Shown in pieces: positions 26,277 through 34,385 of a stretch of 64,000 bases of DNA (position 1 is the stretch's first letter; the number at the start of each line of letters is the position of its first letter). Source of the stretch: Caulobacteraceae bacterium (lineage in GTDB: Bacteria; Pseudomonadota; Alphaproteobacteria; Caulobacterales; Aquidulcibacteraceae); NCBI GenBank assembly GCA_016703335.1, contig JADJCG010000003.1, positions 1-64,000 of the forward strand, read 5' to 3'. Both the position numbers and the translations under genes were made by a program. The notes under the pieces are model-generated. The model did not search any database and was not told the DNA's origin. It worked only from the letters and a program-made list of their open reading frames with translations.

Positions 26277-26783
26277 TTAGTTGTAGCCGCTTTGGACGAC
26301 GACCGAGATGTTGCCTTCGCCGCGTTGGCGGACTTCGACGTCTTGGCCGTTGCCGATCTGGATGATGCCAGAGGTGTTGTTGCGGCCGTCCTGGTCCGTG
26401 ACTGCGCGGCTGTTGTTGCCGATCTGCGCGACGCCGGCCACGTTGCCACGACCCGTCTGGATGACGTTCGAGCTGAGGTTGCGGCCCTCTTGGCCCGTAG
26501 CGGCGAAGTTATCGGTGCCGACTTGCGTCGTCGTGGCGTGGTTACGCGTGCCGTACTGATCCATGCGCAGGAAGTTGTTGTAACCTTCTTGCACGCCGCG
26601 TGCGTAGTTGCGGTTGCCGCGTTGGTTGGTGACAGCGCCGTTGCGGTTGCCGGTTTGCACGGCGCCAGCGGCGTTCGAGTAACCCGATTGATTCACGACG
26701 GTGCGGTTTTGTGCGTATGCAGCGGGCGCGCCCATGCTGGCGAGAAGAGCGGCGGCGGCGACTGCGGTCAAAAGACGTTTCAT
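26277..26783 (-). CDS. Curlin repeat protein (CsgA-like), first gene of the curli locus
   Basis: 168 residues from ATG 26783 with signal peptide MKRLLTAVAAAALLASMGAP. It has about six to seven curlin repeats, such as VVNQSGYSNAAGAVQTGNRN, TGRGNVAGVAQIGNNSRAV and GNISVVVQSGYN. Asn, Gln and Gly are regularly spaced and there is no Cys, as expected for a major curli subunit. It heads a three-gene minus-strand group with the CsgH-like and second curlin genes. Confidence 0.85.
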   Translation of the reverse strand: MKRLLTAVAAAALLASMGAPAAYAQNRTVVNQSGYSNAAGAVQTGNRNGAVTNQRGNRNYARGVQEGYNNFLRMDQYGTRNHATTTQVGTDNFAATGQEGRNLSSNVIQTGRGNVAGVAQIGNNSRAVTDQDGRNNTSGIIQIGNGQDVEVRQRGEGNISVVVQSGYN

Positions 26784-27024
26784 AACTCTGTAGCTCCCGG
26801 TCCAAGTGACAGCGGTCCCTCGCCAACGCTTGAACAGTTGCGACAATGGCGTGCGTCACCTGAGCCGTGTTTGAACGGGAATTTCAGCGTGCACTTTCCG
26901 CAGGTGACGCGCTGGAGACGCGGGGGCATGGCGGCGCTTAACGGTGGCTGAATCCCGTTGCATCCAAGCGCGAAGGCGTGTGCATCTTCTCTGCAAGGCC
27001 CACTCGGAGGGCCGGAGGACGGGG
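26784..27024. promoter_or_regulatory. Divergent intergenic region between curli locus and ABC exporter
   Basis: A 241-base gap between two divergent starts. It contains the Shine-Dalgarno of the ABC gene (GGAGG then ACGGGG before ATG 27025). I found no clear -35/-10 pair or operator by eye, and no gene. Confidence 0.4.
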
Positions 27025-27687
27025 ATGGCGTCGCTAGAGTTAAAGGGCGTGGGCAAAGCCTACGGCCGCAAACGCGTGCTTCAGGACATTTCGCTGACGT
27101 TTGAACCAGGGCTGACGCTGCTGGTTGGGCCTAGCGGTGCGGGTAAGTCGACGCTGCTGCGTTTGATCGCGACGGCGGAGCGGCCCAACAAGGGTTCGAT
27201 TCTTTGGAACGGCAGCGGTGGGCGTGGCGCGTTGCGCAAGACGTTGGGCTATGCGCCGCAAGCGGTGGACCTGCCGGAAGACCTGACCGCGCGTGAGTTC
27301 GCGATGCATATCGCGGCGCTGAAGGGTTTGAACCTCGGCCAAGCGGATAAGCAGTTTGGCGCGATCACGGATGCGATCGGTCTGCACGCGGATATCAACA
27401 ATCGGATCGCGAGTTTTTCCGGCGGCATGCGGCGGCGTTTGATTTTTGCGCAGGCGATGCTGGGCGAGCCGCAATTGTTGGCGCTGGATGAACCGACGGC
27501 GGAGTTGGATGGCGAGACGGCGCGGAAGTTAGGCGCTCTGATCGTGGGGCGCGCCAAGGCCGGCGCGATCGTGGTGATGACGACGCACTTGGCGGATGAG
27601 TTGGCGCCGAGCGCGCGGGCCGTACTGCGGGTTGAGAACGGGCAGGTTGCGCCGCCCGTGGCGCGTGCGCCGGAGAGCGTGACTTGA
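27025..27687 (+). CDS. ABC transporter ATP-binding protein
   Basis: 220 residues from ATG 27025, with GGAGG upstream. Walker A is GPSGAGKSTLLRL, the Q-loop region is LGYAPQAVDLPEDL, the signature is FSGGMRRRL, Walker B is LLALDEPTAELD, and the H-loop is TTHLADEL. The degenerate signature (FSGGM) and short size suit ABC-2 type exporters. It overlaps the membrane partner by four bases (TTGA). Confidence 0.9.
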   Translation: MASLELKGVGKAYGRKRVLQDISLTFEPGLTLLVGPSGAGKSTLLRLIATAERPNKGSILWNGSGGRGALRKTLGYAPQAVDLPEDLTAREFAMHIAALKGLNLGQADKQFGAITDAIGLHADINNRIASFSGGMRRRLIFAQAMLGEPQLLALDEPTAELDGETARKLGALIVGRAKAGAIVVMTTHLADELAPSARAVLRVENGQVAPPVARAPESVT

Positions 27688-29069
27688 ACGCGGCTGTTAT
27701 CTCTGCCTCGTCGCTGACGACGTCGCTGCTGCGCTATGGGCGGAGCCGCGCGCTGTGGTTGATGTTGCTCGTCGCGCCTTTGGGCGCGCGTTACATGTTG
27801 CCGTTTGAGGATGGCGGCGGGGTGCGTATTGCCGTTGGCGATGCGTTGCCGGTGATGACGTCACCGTTTCTGGGCGTGTCGCTTGGAATCATCGTTTCGA
27901 CTTTGGTTTTGCCGATCGCGTGGCTGTTTCTTCGGTCGAACACGACACGGCGCCAGCCATGGCAAGTGGAAGAAGTGACGATCGGCTCCCGAGTAGCGAT
28001 TGCGCTGGGACGCTTCGGCGCTGATGCGCTGGTGCTGTTGGGCGTGCTCGCGGCGTTGAACGTGGCGGGACTCTATCTTGCGACATTCATGCTGCGCGGC
28101 GATGCGCTGAATATCGCCGAGTTGAGCTTCGCGATGTGGGTGGTGGCGGGACCAGCCGTGATCGGCGTCGCAGCTTTGCGCATTCTGTTTGACGCGCGGC
28201 CGCTGTTGCGATCCGGCTTTGGCGACTTTGGCTACTTTTGCACGTGGATGGGCTCGCTGATCGCACCGATCGTGACCTCCAAGTCCGCGCCCAGCTTCGC
28301 TTCCAACATGCATGACTTCGCTGGCTTCGTGCGCCCGCTCACATACGGCGCGCCGGGCCCGGCGGATGATTTCTCGATCGGTGGCGGCTTTCTGGCGACC
28401 GGAACGATCAATCTTGATGTCATGGCGGGGCTGATGTCGCCTGGCTATTTGGAATCGCGTTTGGCGTGGGTTGGTGTTGCGGTGGCTTTGGTCGTGGTGG
28501 CTGGGCTGATCTATGCGCCGCATAAGGCGAAGAAGAAGGCTGTGCTCGCGGGGCGCTTGGGCGCCTTGCTGAATGCGGGGCCGCCACCGCGTGTGGTGGT
28601 GAATGCGCCGGCGGCGAAGCGCGCGATGGCCGATGGCTTGGTGGTCTCCGAGTTCAGGCTGATTAGCTCGGGTCGCGTGTTCTTGATCTTGGCCGCGGCT
28701 GTCGCCGTGATGTCCGCGTTTACAGATTTTCGCCATGCCGCGAGTCCGGCGGCTTTGTTGCTGTTGCTGTTTGCGTTGTCGGCGCATGCGGGGCGGAGCG
28801 AAGCGCGCGGACTTGTGGCGCTGACGAAGGTCGCGCCGTTTGCACCGATGATGCGGCGCGTGGCGTTCGTGATCGCTGGCGCGCTTTGGACGACGTTGCT
28901 GGCTTTGCCCGCTGCTGCGCCCGCCGTGGCGCTGGATGTACTGCCGCTGGCGGCCGCGTCTGGCGCGATCGCGGCGACGGTGGCGATCGTGTTGTCGACG
29001 CTGACGGGCTCGTCGTTTGCCGCGCGGCTGGTGCTATTGGTGCTTTGGTACGGCTACGCGTCGATGTGA
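27684..29069 (+). CDS. ABC-2 type membrane partner, multi-pass
   Basis: 461 residues starting at TTG 27684, overlapping the ATPase stop. It has about ten hydrophobic segments, including LGVSLGIIVSTLVLPIAWLF, VLLGVLAALNVAGLYLATFM, VAVALVVVAGLIYAP, FLILAAAVAVMSAF and LLLLLFALSAHA, with a soluble segment around residues 195-240. I infer it is the permease of the ATPase from position and topology; no substrate can be named. The rare TTG start suggests translational coupling. Confidence 0.7.
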   Translation: MNAAVISASSLTTSLLRYGRSRALWLMLLVAPLGARYMLPFEDGGGVRIAVGDALPVMTSPFLGVSLGIIVSTLVLPIAWLFLRSNTTRRQPWQVEEVTIGSRVAIALGRFGADALVLLGVLAALNVAGLYLATFMLRGDALNIAELSFAMWVVAGPAVIGVAALRILFDARPLLRSGFGDFGYFCTWMGSLIAPIVTSKSAPSFASNMHDFAGFVRPLTYGAPGPADDFSIGGGFLATGTINLDVMAGLMSPGYLESRLAWVGVAVALVVVAGLIYAPHKAKKKAVLAGRLGALLNAGPPPRVVVNAPAAKRAMADGLVVSEFRLISSGRVFLILAAAVAVMSAFTDFRHAASPAALLLLLFALSAHAGRSEARGLVALTKVAPFAPMMRRVAFVIAGALWTTLLALPAAAPAVALDVLPLAAASGAIAATVAIVLSTLTGSSFAARLVLLVLWYGYASM

Positions 29070-29105
29070 GTTGTGACGACGCAGGCGCGGCGTTATCTCG
29101 GCTCT

Positions 29106-29522
29106 ATGAAAGAAGCACGATGTGGCTGCGGCGCGTTGCGTGTGCAGGTTGAGGGCGAGCGCGAGGCGGTGGTGGCGTGTGCTTGCACCGATTGCAGGCG
29201 CAGGAGCGGCGGCCCGTTTGGCATGGGCGTCTATTACAAGCGCGATCAGGTGGCGTTCATCGGCGAAGCGCGCGAGTATACGCGATCGACCGAGAGCGGG
29301 AATACGTTCACGAATTTCTTCTGCCCGACCTGTGCGACGAGCTTGTATTGGTACGGGTCGCGCGATCCAAACCGGATCGGCGTCGCCGTGGGTTGCTTCG
29401 ACGCAAGCGAGCAATTCCCGCCGGATCGCTCAGTCTATGAAGTGAACAAGCACACCGCAGGAGCTGGGCGCAGCACGGCGATCGCCGAGCCGGGTGAGGT
29501 TGGACGCGGCGGGCGGGCATAG
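29106..29522 (+). CDS. GFA/CENP-V family zinc protein
   Basis: 138 residues from ATG 29106; the frame also has a GTG at 29073. It matches the GFA (glutathione-dependent formaldehyde-activating enzyme-like) fold: CGCGALRVQVEGE, CACTDCRRRSGGPFGMG and CPTCATSLYWYG supply the paired zinc Cys. Most family members have no proven formaldehyde activity. It is followed by a hairpin. Confidence 0.88.
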   Translation: MKEARCGCGALRVQVEGEREAVVACACTDCRRRSGGPFGMGVYYKRDQVAFIGEAREYTRSTESGNTFTNFFCPTCATSLYWYGSRDPNRIGVAVGCFDASEQFPPDRSVYEVNKHTAGAGRSTAIAEPGEVGRGGRA

Positions 29523-29550
29523 CAAGCGCGGACGCGCGAGACCGCGCTTG
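29523..29550 (+). terminator. GC hairpin after the GFA gene, possible terminator
   Basis: A perfect 9-bp inverted repeat, CAAGCGCGG (29523-29531) and CCGCGCTTG (29542-29550), directly after the stop. It lacks a strong T run, so termination is uncertain. The following 79 bases to the convergent gene at 29630 hold nothing recognisable. Confidence 0.45.
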
Positions 29551-29629
29551 GGTTATGGCGCGGCTGCCACGCCGCAACGCCGATCGCCATGGCGTGGCGC
29601 CAGACGCCGGCGGTCCACATTGTTCCGCG

Positions 29630-32425
29630 CTAGCCGCCGCTGGCTTCGCCGGTTGCGCCGCAGGCGGCGCATTTGCCGGTTTGTTCGACGGTGAAGTGGC
29701 CGCAGGCTGAGCACGGGTCGTTGCGATAGCCGGTGGCGACGGGCTTTGGCGGCGCTACTGGCGCGTCTTTGCGGTCGCGGATGTTTTCGACGACAGAGCG
29801 TGGGCGCAGCATCACCAGATTGTCCGGCGAGGCGCCGCGCGCGAAGCCGCGTGAGATGAGGCGTGCCGCGCTTTCGGCGTCGGTGGCGCGTTTGGAGAGG
29901 CCGTCGCCGCGTGCGTCGAACGGATCGACTTGCGCGAGGTCCGTACGGCCGAGATAGGACACGGCGAGTTCGCGGAAGATGTAATCGAGGATCGAGGTGG
30001 CGTGACGGATGGTGTCGTTGCCTTTGACCTCGCCCGCGGGTTCGAAGCGCGTGAAGAGGAAGGCGTCGACGTATTCTTCCAGCGGCACGCCGTATTGCAG
30101 GCCGATCGAGATTGAGATCGCGAAATTGTTCATCAGCGAGCGGAAGGCGGCGCCTTCCTTGTGCAGGTCGATGAAGATTTCGCCGAGTTCGCCGTCATCG
30201 TACTCGCCGGTGTGCAGATAGACTTTGTGGCCGCCGACGATCGATTTTTGGATGTAGCCTTTGCGGCGTTCAGGCAAGCGGCGGCGCTCGTGGTGCGCGG
30301 GCGCTTCTTGCACGGGTGACGTGGCCGCGGCCGGGATCGGCGTTGGCGCGGGTTCGGCGTCGGCATCGTCGTCGATCGACGAGAGCGTCAGCGTGATTGG
30401 CGGCGCTTCGGCGCCGATGTTGATGAGCGCGATGCCGGCCGCTTGCGCGGCGTCGAGCACCGCGGCGCGGCGCGCGACATTCTTGAGATCGAGCGAGATG
30501 TCGAGCGCAGTGTTGGCGAAGGGCGCGAGCGCTGCGGCCATGGCGATCTGTGCGCCAGCGTCGATGTCGCGCGCGAAGATGGGCGCGTGCGTGAGCTTGA
30601 GGCCCGGTGCGCCGATGAGATCGGTGGCGCCGAGGCAATAGGCTTCGGCTTGTGCGATCTCGTCTTCTCTGAAGCCGAGCGTCATCAGGAGATCGCCGCG
30701 TTTGCCGGCGGCGACGTCTGGCGGCAGCTTCAGGACTTCTTCGCACAGCTCAGGGCCGATCACGAGCGGGTGGACGACAGCGCGAATGTTGAACGCATCG
30801 GCGGCGGCGTCTTCGATGGCGTCGAGCGCGGGTTCTGTGAGGCCGAGTTTTTCGAGGCGCTCAAGGCTAACGCCGGGGGCGCCGCGCAGGGTGCGGCGGC
30901 CTTCGATGTGTTGGGCGATCGCGGCGATCTCTTCGCCTTCGTAGCCAAGTGCGGCGAGCGCATTGCGAACATCGTCGCTCAACAAGCGGCCGAAGCCGCC
31001 GTCGTCGCGTTGGCCGTAGATGGCGATGTTTTGCGCTGGCGCGAGGCCAGGCGCGGTGACGCCGATGGCGCGCGCGGAGGCAGGGTCGTTGGCGAAGGCG
31101 ACGGAGATGGCGCAGCGCAGGCCGGCGTTTTTCGGGCCTGGCAGCGCGGCGTAGATCGATTGCGCGTGCTCGGCGATGTCGCCTTTCAGTGTGGCGGCAG
31201 CGTCGCGCGAGACTTTGACGGCGGCTTCTTCTTGGCGCTTCACGCGCGACCATTCGGGGTAGGCGCTCTTTGCAGCGGCGAGCGCGGCGCTTTCGGAGAT
31301 CGCGGCTGCGTGCGCGAGCGCCGCTGTGTTGGCGGCGAGTGCGCGGCCCTCGTCGCTGTCGTAGGCGAGGCCGGAGCGCATCAGCAGCGCGGCGAGGCCT
31401 TCGAGGCGGATGAGGATCGAGCGGCGCGGTGAACCTGCGCCGCCATGTGCGGCGTCGAGTGCGCGAACGAGGGTGCGGATCGCGGTTTCGAACGCAGTGA
31501 TGTCGAACGTGCGTGCGCCCATGAAGCGCGGCAGCGCGATGCTGGCACCAATAGTCGTACCTTCTGCATCAGAGCTGATGGCACCGGTTGGATCGATGGC
31601 GCCGTTGGCGAAGGCGGTGAGGGCATGACCGCCAGCTTCGGGCGCAGCGATAGCGATGCGGCGGTGTGTTGGGTCTGCGCCTGCGTCGAGCGACGCGGTG
31701 TAGGCGCCGCGCGCGACGGCGCCGGAGAGCGCGGCGATGATGTCTGCGTCCGGCGCGCCGGTAAGGCGCGCGCTGGTGGCTTTCAGTTGCACGCCGCCGT
31801 GTTCGGCGTTGAGGCCGTTGCGCATGGCTTCGATGGCGAGATCGGCGAGCACGGCATCGAGTGCACGTGCGCCTGCCGCGAGCGCTGCGCCTGCGCGGGC
31901 GCGGGCTATGGTGGACGCGATGATCTCACTAGCAGCGTCGCCGGTTGGGCGGATGAGGATCGATGCGCCGTCGCGGCCGATCGGATCGGCGAGACGCGCG
32001 GCGGCATCGAGCGCGTCGAGCGCTGCGGGTGACGGTGCGCCGGCGATGCCGATCTTGGCGCCAGCGGCGAGCAAGGTTTGCGCACGCGCGATGGCTGCGA
32101 GTTCGTCGCTGCGTTGCGCTGGCCAGTGCAGCAGCGCGGCGGAGACGGCGAGTTCGGCGCCGGGCGAGAGCGTGGCGCGCATCAAAGGCGCGTCGAGCGC
32201 GATGGCGCCGCTTTCGAGTAGCTTCAGGATGTCCTTGCCGAGCGCAGGCTCATCGGCCCAGGCGCCAATGCGTTCAGCGGCGCGCTTGAGGGCCTTGGAG
32301 ACGCTGGGGCCGGCCGGGGTTTCGATGGCGATGCCTGCTTCGAGGGCTGCTTGAACCATGGAGTCGGTCCATGCCTCCGGGGCTTCCGCTGCGGGGCGGA
32401 TATCGTCGTCGTGGTCGTGCGCCAT
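29630..32425 (-). CDS. NrdJ-like TSCPD protein, probable ribonucleotide reductase pseudoenzyme
   Basis: 931 residues from ATG 32425, with AGGGAGG before the start. Residues 722-930 match the C-terminus of adenosylcobalamin-dependent ribonucleotide reductase very well: RRKGYIQKSIVGGHKVYLHT, then GEIFIDLHKEGAAFRSLMNN, GLQYGVPLEEYVDAF and a terminal CxxC pair (CSACGHF, CAAC). Weaker NrdJ traces precede it: LLMRSGLAYDSDEGRALA at about 370 and MTLGFREDEIAQAEAYCLGA at about 600. The catalytic finger-loop Cys motif (NPCSE) is absent, and the first 300 residues are an Ala-rich sequence unlike the reductase. I infer a catalytically dead paralogue retained for regulation or complex formation. Confidence 0.72.
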   Translation of the reverse strand: MAHDHDDDIRPAAEAPEAWTDSMVQAALEAGIAIETPAGPSVSKALKRAAERIGAWADEPALGKDILKLLESGAIALDAPLMRATLSPGAELAVSAALLHWPAQRSDELAAIARAQTLLAAGAKIGIAGAPSPAALDALDAAARLADPIGRDGASILIRPTGDAASEIIASTIARARAGAALAAGARALDAVLADLAIEAMRNGLNAEHGGVQLKATSARLTGAPDADIIAALSGAVARGAYTASLDAGADPTHRRIAIAAPEAGGHALTAFANGAIDPTGAISSDAEGTTIGASIALPRFMGARTFDITAFETAIRTLVRALDAAHGGAGSPRRSILIRLEGLAALLMRSGLAYDSDEGRALAANTAALAHAAAISESAALAAAKSAYPEWSRVKRQEEAAVKVSRDAAATLKGDIAEHAQSIYAALPGPKNAGLRCAISVAFANDPASARAIGVTAPGLAPAQNIAIYGQRDDGGFGRLLSDDVRNALAALGYEGEEIAAIAQHIEGRRTLRGAPGVSLERLEKLGLTEPALDAIEDAAADAFNIRAVVHPLVIGPELCEEVLKLPPDVAAGKRGDLLMTLGFREDEIAQAEAYCLGATDLIGAPGLKLTHAPIFARDIDAGAQIAMAAALAPFANTALDISLDLKNVARRAAVLDAAQAAGIALINIGAEAPPITLTLSSIDDDADAEPAPTPIPAAATSPVQEAPAHHERRRLPERRKGYIQKSIVGGHKVYLHTGEYDDGELGEIFIDLHKEGAAFRSLMNNFAISISIGLQYGVPLEEYVDAFLFTRFEPAGEVKGNDTIRHATSILDYIFRELAVSYLGRTDLAQVDPFDARGDGLSKRATDAESAARLISRGFARGASPDNLVMLRPRSVVENIRDRKDAPVAPPKPVATGYRNDPCSACGHFTVEQTGKCAACGATGEASGG

Positions 32426-32622
32426 GGTTGGCCTCCCTAAGCCAGAGGCCGACTCTACCTTTGATCCGGGCTCGCAATCAACATTTAGTATGTAGCGGCT
32501 TGGGATAACCACAGGATGTTGTTTCGGGCATGTACTGGACGGGGAAGGCGGCGCTCGTCATATTCCCGCCGCCTGCACGCTGAGAGTCGCAATCCCGGCC
32601 AGGCGGAGACAAACAAAAGCCC
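32426..32622. promoter_or_regulatory. Divergent intergenic region, NrdJ-like gene and NDUFA12 operon
   Basis: 197 bases between two divergent starts. I looked for a cobalamin riboswitch, which often precedes B12-related nrd genes, and saw no B12 box. I also saw no clear NrdR-type palindrome or promoter pair. No gene. Confidence 0.4.
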
Positions 32623-33027
32623 ATGCTGAAAGCGATTTTTTCCTGGTGGAACGGCGCCACCCTGGGTGCGCGGTTTGATATCGGTCGGCGCGGGGTTTTT
32701 GTGGGCCAGGACGAACAAGGCAACAAATACTACGAGGAACGGCGTCCTTCGATTGAAGGGCGCAAGCGGCGCTATGTGATTTACAACGGTCTCGCGGAAG
32801 CCTCGCGCGTGTCGCCCGATTGGCACGGCTGGATGCATCACACGATCGCTGAGCCGCCGACGGTTGCGCCGCTGAAGCGCCAGGTTTGGGAAAAACCGCA
32901 CCAGCCGAATCTGACCGGCACCGTGAAAGCGTATCGCCCGAAGGGCTCGCTGGCGCGCGGCGGCGTTAGGCAGACGTCAACTGCTGACTACGAGGCTTGG
33001 TCTCCGGATTCGGGAGAGACCAAGTGA
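32623..33027 (+). CDS. NDUFA12-type accessory subunit of respiratory complex I
   Basis: 134 residues of the NDUFA12 (B17.2/17.2 kDa) family, a supernumerary subunit found in mitochondria and alphaproteobacteria. Landmarks: WWNGATLGARFDIGRRGVFV, GNKYYEERRP, RRYVIYNGLAEASRVSPDWH and GWMHHTIAEPP. The C-terminal RGGVRQ segment fits the family. It heads an operon with mlaD (GTGA overlap) and a DUF2155 gene, an arrangement seen across alphaproteobacteria. Confidence 0.95.
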   Translation: MLKAIFSWWNGATLGARFDIGRRGVFVGQDEQGNKYYEERRPSIEGRKRRYVIYNGLAEASRVSPDWHGWMHHTIAEPPTVAPLKRQVWEKPHQPNLTGTVKAYRPKGSLARGGVRQTSTADYEAWSPDSGETK

Positions 33028-33503
33028 AGTTCAATTTCGAACGCTGGGGCGAAACCATCCTTGGCGCTGTGGTCGCCGTGGTTGCAGTCGGCTTCTTTGC
33101 TTTCGCAGCGGCGCAAGCTGGGCAGAACACGACTGGCGCGGGTTACGATTTGCACGCGAGCTTTCAGCGCGTTGATGGCGTTGGCGTTGGGGCGGACGTG
33201 CGCATTTCTGGCGTGAAGGTCGGCGTTGTGCGCTCGATTACGCTCGATCCATCGACTTACGACGCGGTGCTGACGTTGACCGTGAACAACGGCGTGCATG
33301 TGTTGGATGAATCGACCGCGCGCATCGCCACCGATGGTTTGCTCGGCGGCGCTTATGTTTCGATTGAGCCGGCGGGGATGGATCCGTTGGCGGCAGGCGC
33401 AGAGATTCCGAACACGCAAGGTTCTGTCGATCTGCTGACATTGTTTGCAAGTTTCGCTCAGGGCTCGGGGAACTCTGGGAATTCAGAGGAAGCAACCCCA
33501 TGA
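33024..33503 (+). CDS. mlaD: MlaD-like MCE domain lipid-transport protein
   Basis: 159 residues from GTG 33024, overlapping the NDUFA12 stop. It has one N-terminal membrane segment (ILGAVVAVVAVGFFAFAAAQ) and a single MCE domain: YDLHASFQRVDGVGVGADV, ISGVKVGVVRSITLDP, ATDGLLGGAYVSIEPAG. It is the periplasmic substrate-binding component of the Mla phospholipid transport system, anchored in the inner membrane. The other mla genes are not in the window. It overlaps the next gene by four bases. Confidence 0.92.
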   Translation: MKFNFERWGETILGAVVAVVAVGFFAFAAAQAGQNTTGAGYDLHASFQRVDGVGVGADVRISGVKVGVVRSITLDPSTYDAVLTLTVNNGVHVLDESTARIATDGLLGGAYVSIEPAGMDPLAAGAEIPNTQGSVDLLTLFASFAQGSGNSGNSEEATP

Positions 33504-33865
33504 TCCGTACTCTCGCCCTTGCTGCAGTGATGTTCGCCGCCAGCGTGAGCCCCGCATTCGCGCAGCGCGCTGTCGTGCGCGGGCTCGATAAGATTACGGG
33601 CCATGCGCGCGATTATACGCTGACGCTGGGCCGCCCGGCGCGCGTTGGCTCGCTCGAAGTGATTGCGCGCTCGTGCGCCAAGTCAGCGCCGGAAGAGACG
33701 CCGGAAGTTTCGATCTATCTCGAGATCTTCGATCACCCGGCAGCGCGCGAAGGTGAAGAGAGCGAACGCCGCGAGGTCTTTCACGGCTTCATGTACGCCT
33801 CGAGCCCCGGCCTGAACGGTCTCGATCACCCCACGTACGACATCTGGGCGATCGACTGCCGCTAA
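33500..33865 (+). CDS. DUF2155 domain-containing exported protein
   Basis: 121 residues with signal peptide (MIRTLALAAVMFAASVSPAFA). It shows the DUF2155 pattern: AVVRGLDKITGHARDYTLTL, then LEVIARSCAKSAPEETPE, YLEIFDHPA, VFHGFMYASSPGLNGLDHP and DIWAIDC. The two Cys are likely a disulfide pair. Function unknown, but it is fixed next to mlaD and NDUFA12 in alphaproteobacteria. ATGA overlap with mlaD. Confidence 0.9.
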   Translation: MIRTLALAAVMFAASVSPAFAQRAVVRGLDKITGHARDYTLTLGRPARVGSLEVIARSCAKSAPEETPEVSIYLEIFDHPAAREGEESERREVFHGFMYASSPGLNGLDHPTYDIWAIDCR

Positions 33866-33942
33866 CGTTCCGTGCGTGGATCGTTATTCCCATCTGTACG
33901 CGCATGGACTCGGCCTAGGTTCGCCTCCGGGAGGAACGAACC

Positions 33943-34341
33943 ATGCGCTTCAACGGGCATAATCTGCTCGCAATCCTAGTCGCGGCGATTGCAATTTATC
34001 TTCTCGAATTCGTGTTGTTCGCGGTGATTATCTCCGCCGAGCAATATCAAACGATGATCGGCGTGACGGCGGATCAGCTCCATCCCGAGCGCATGCTGTT
34101 CGGCATTTTGCCGCCCATTCTCGCGGCAATCGGGCTATCGCTCGCGGTGAAGTGGCGCAATGTGCCGGGCTTCATGGGCGGCGCGATGACGGGCGTCTGG
34201 ATGGCGATCTTCTTTGCTTTCGCGGCAAGCCTTTATGGGTTCGTCTATGGCTCGAACACGGAGACGTTTTTGGCCGTGAATCTCGGCCATTACGTCGTTT
34301 GTTACGCCATCGCTGGCGGCATTCTTGCCGCCTGGAAGTAG
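33943..34341 (+). CDS. DUF1761 family membrane protein
   Basis: 132 residues with four hydrophobic segments (LLAILVAAIAIYLLEFVLFA, LFGILPPILAAIGLSLAV, WMAIFFAFAASLYGFVYG, YVVCYAIAGGILAAW), matching the DUF1761 fold. Ribosome site GGGAGG upstream. No proven function. A second DUF1761 gene lies at 53926. It sits between the DUF2155 gene and surE on the same strand. Confidence 0.7.
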   Translation: MRFNGHNLLAILVAAIAIYLLEFVLFAVIISAEQYQTMIGVTADQLHPERMLFGILPPILAAIGLSLAVKWRNVPGFMGGAMTGVWMAIFFAFAASLYGFVYGSNTETFLAVNLGHYVVCYAIAGGILAAWK

Positions 34342-34385
34342 GGCTTTCGTGACTCGCATGGCCGTTTCGGGCTAATCGGGCGGTC

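Noticed and set aside
25319..26783. CRISPR-like or satellite repeats in the curli genes
   Set aside because: The periodicity comes from curlin amino-acid repeats; at the DNA level the units are diverged and have no constant repeat/spacer structure.
29630..31432. Long plus-strand open frames opposite the NrdJ-like gene (for example 30443-31432)
   Set aside because: Shadows of the high-GC coding strand; composition is Arg/Gly/Val-rich without motifs, and the minus strand carries clear NrdJ similarity.
32426..32622. Cobalamin riboswitch upstream of the NrdJ-like gene
   Set aside because: No B12 box or matching helices were found by eye; there is only a Shine-Dalgarno.
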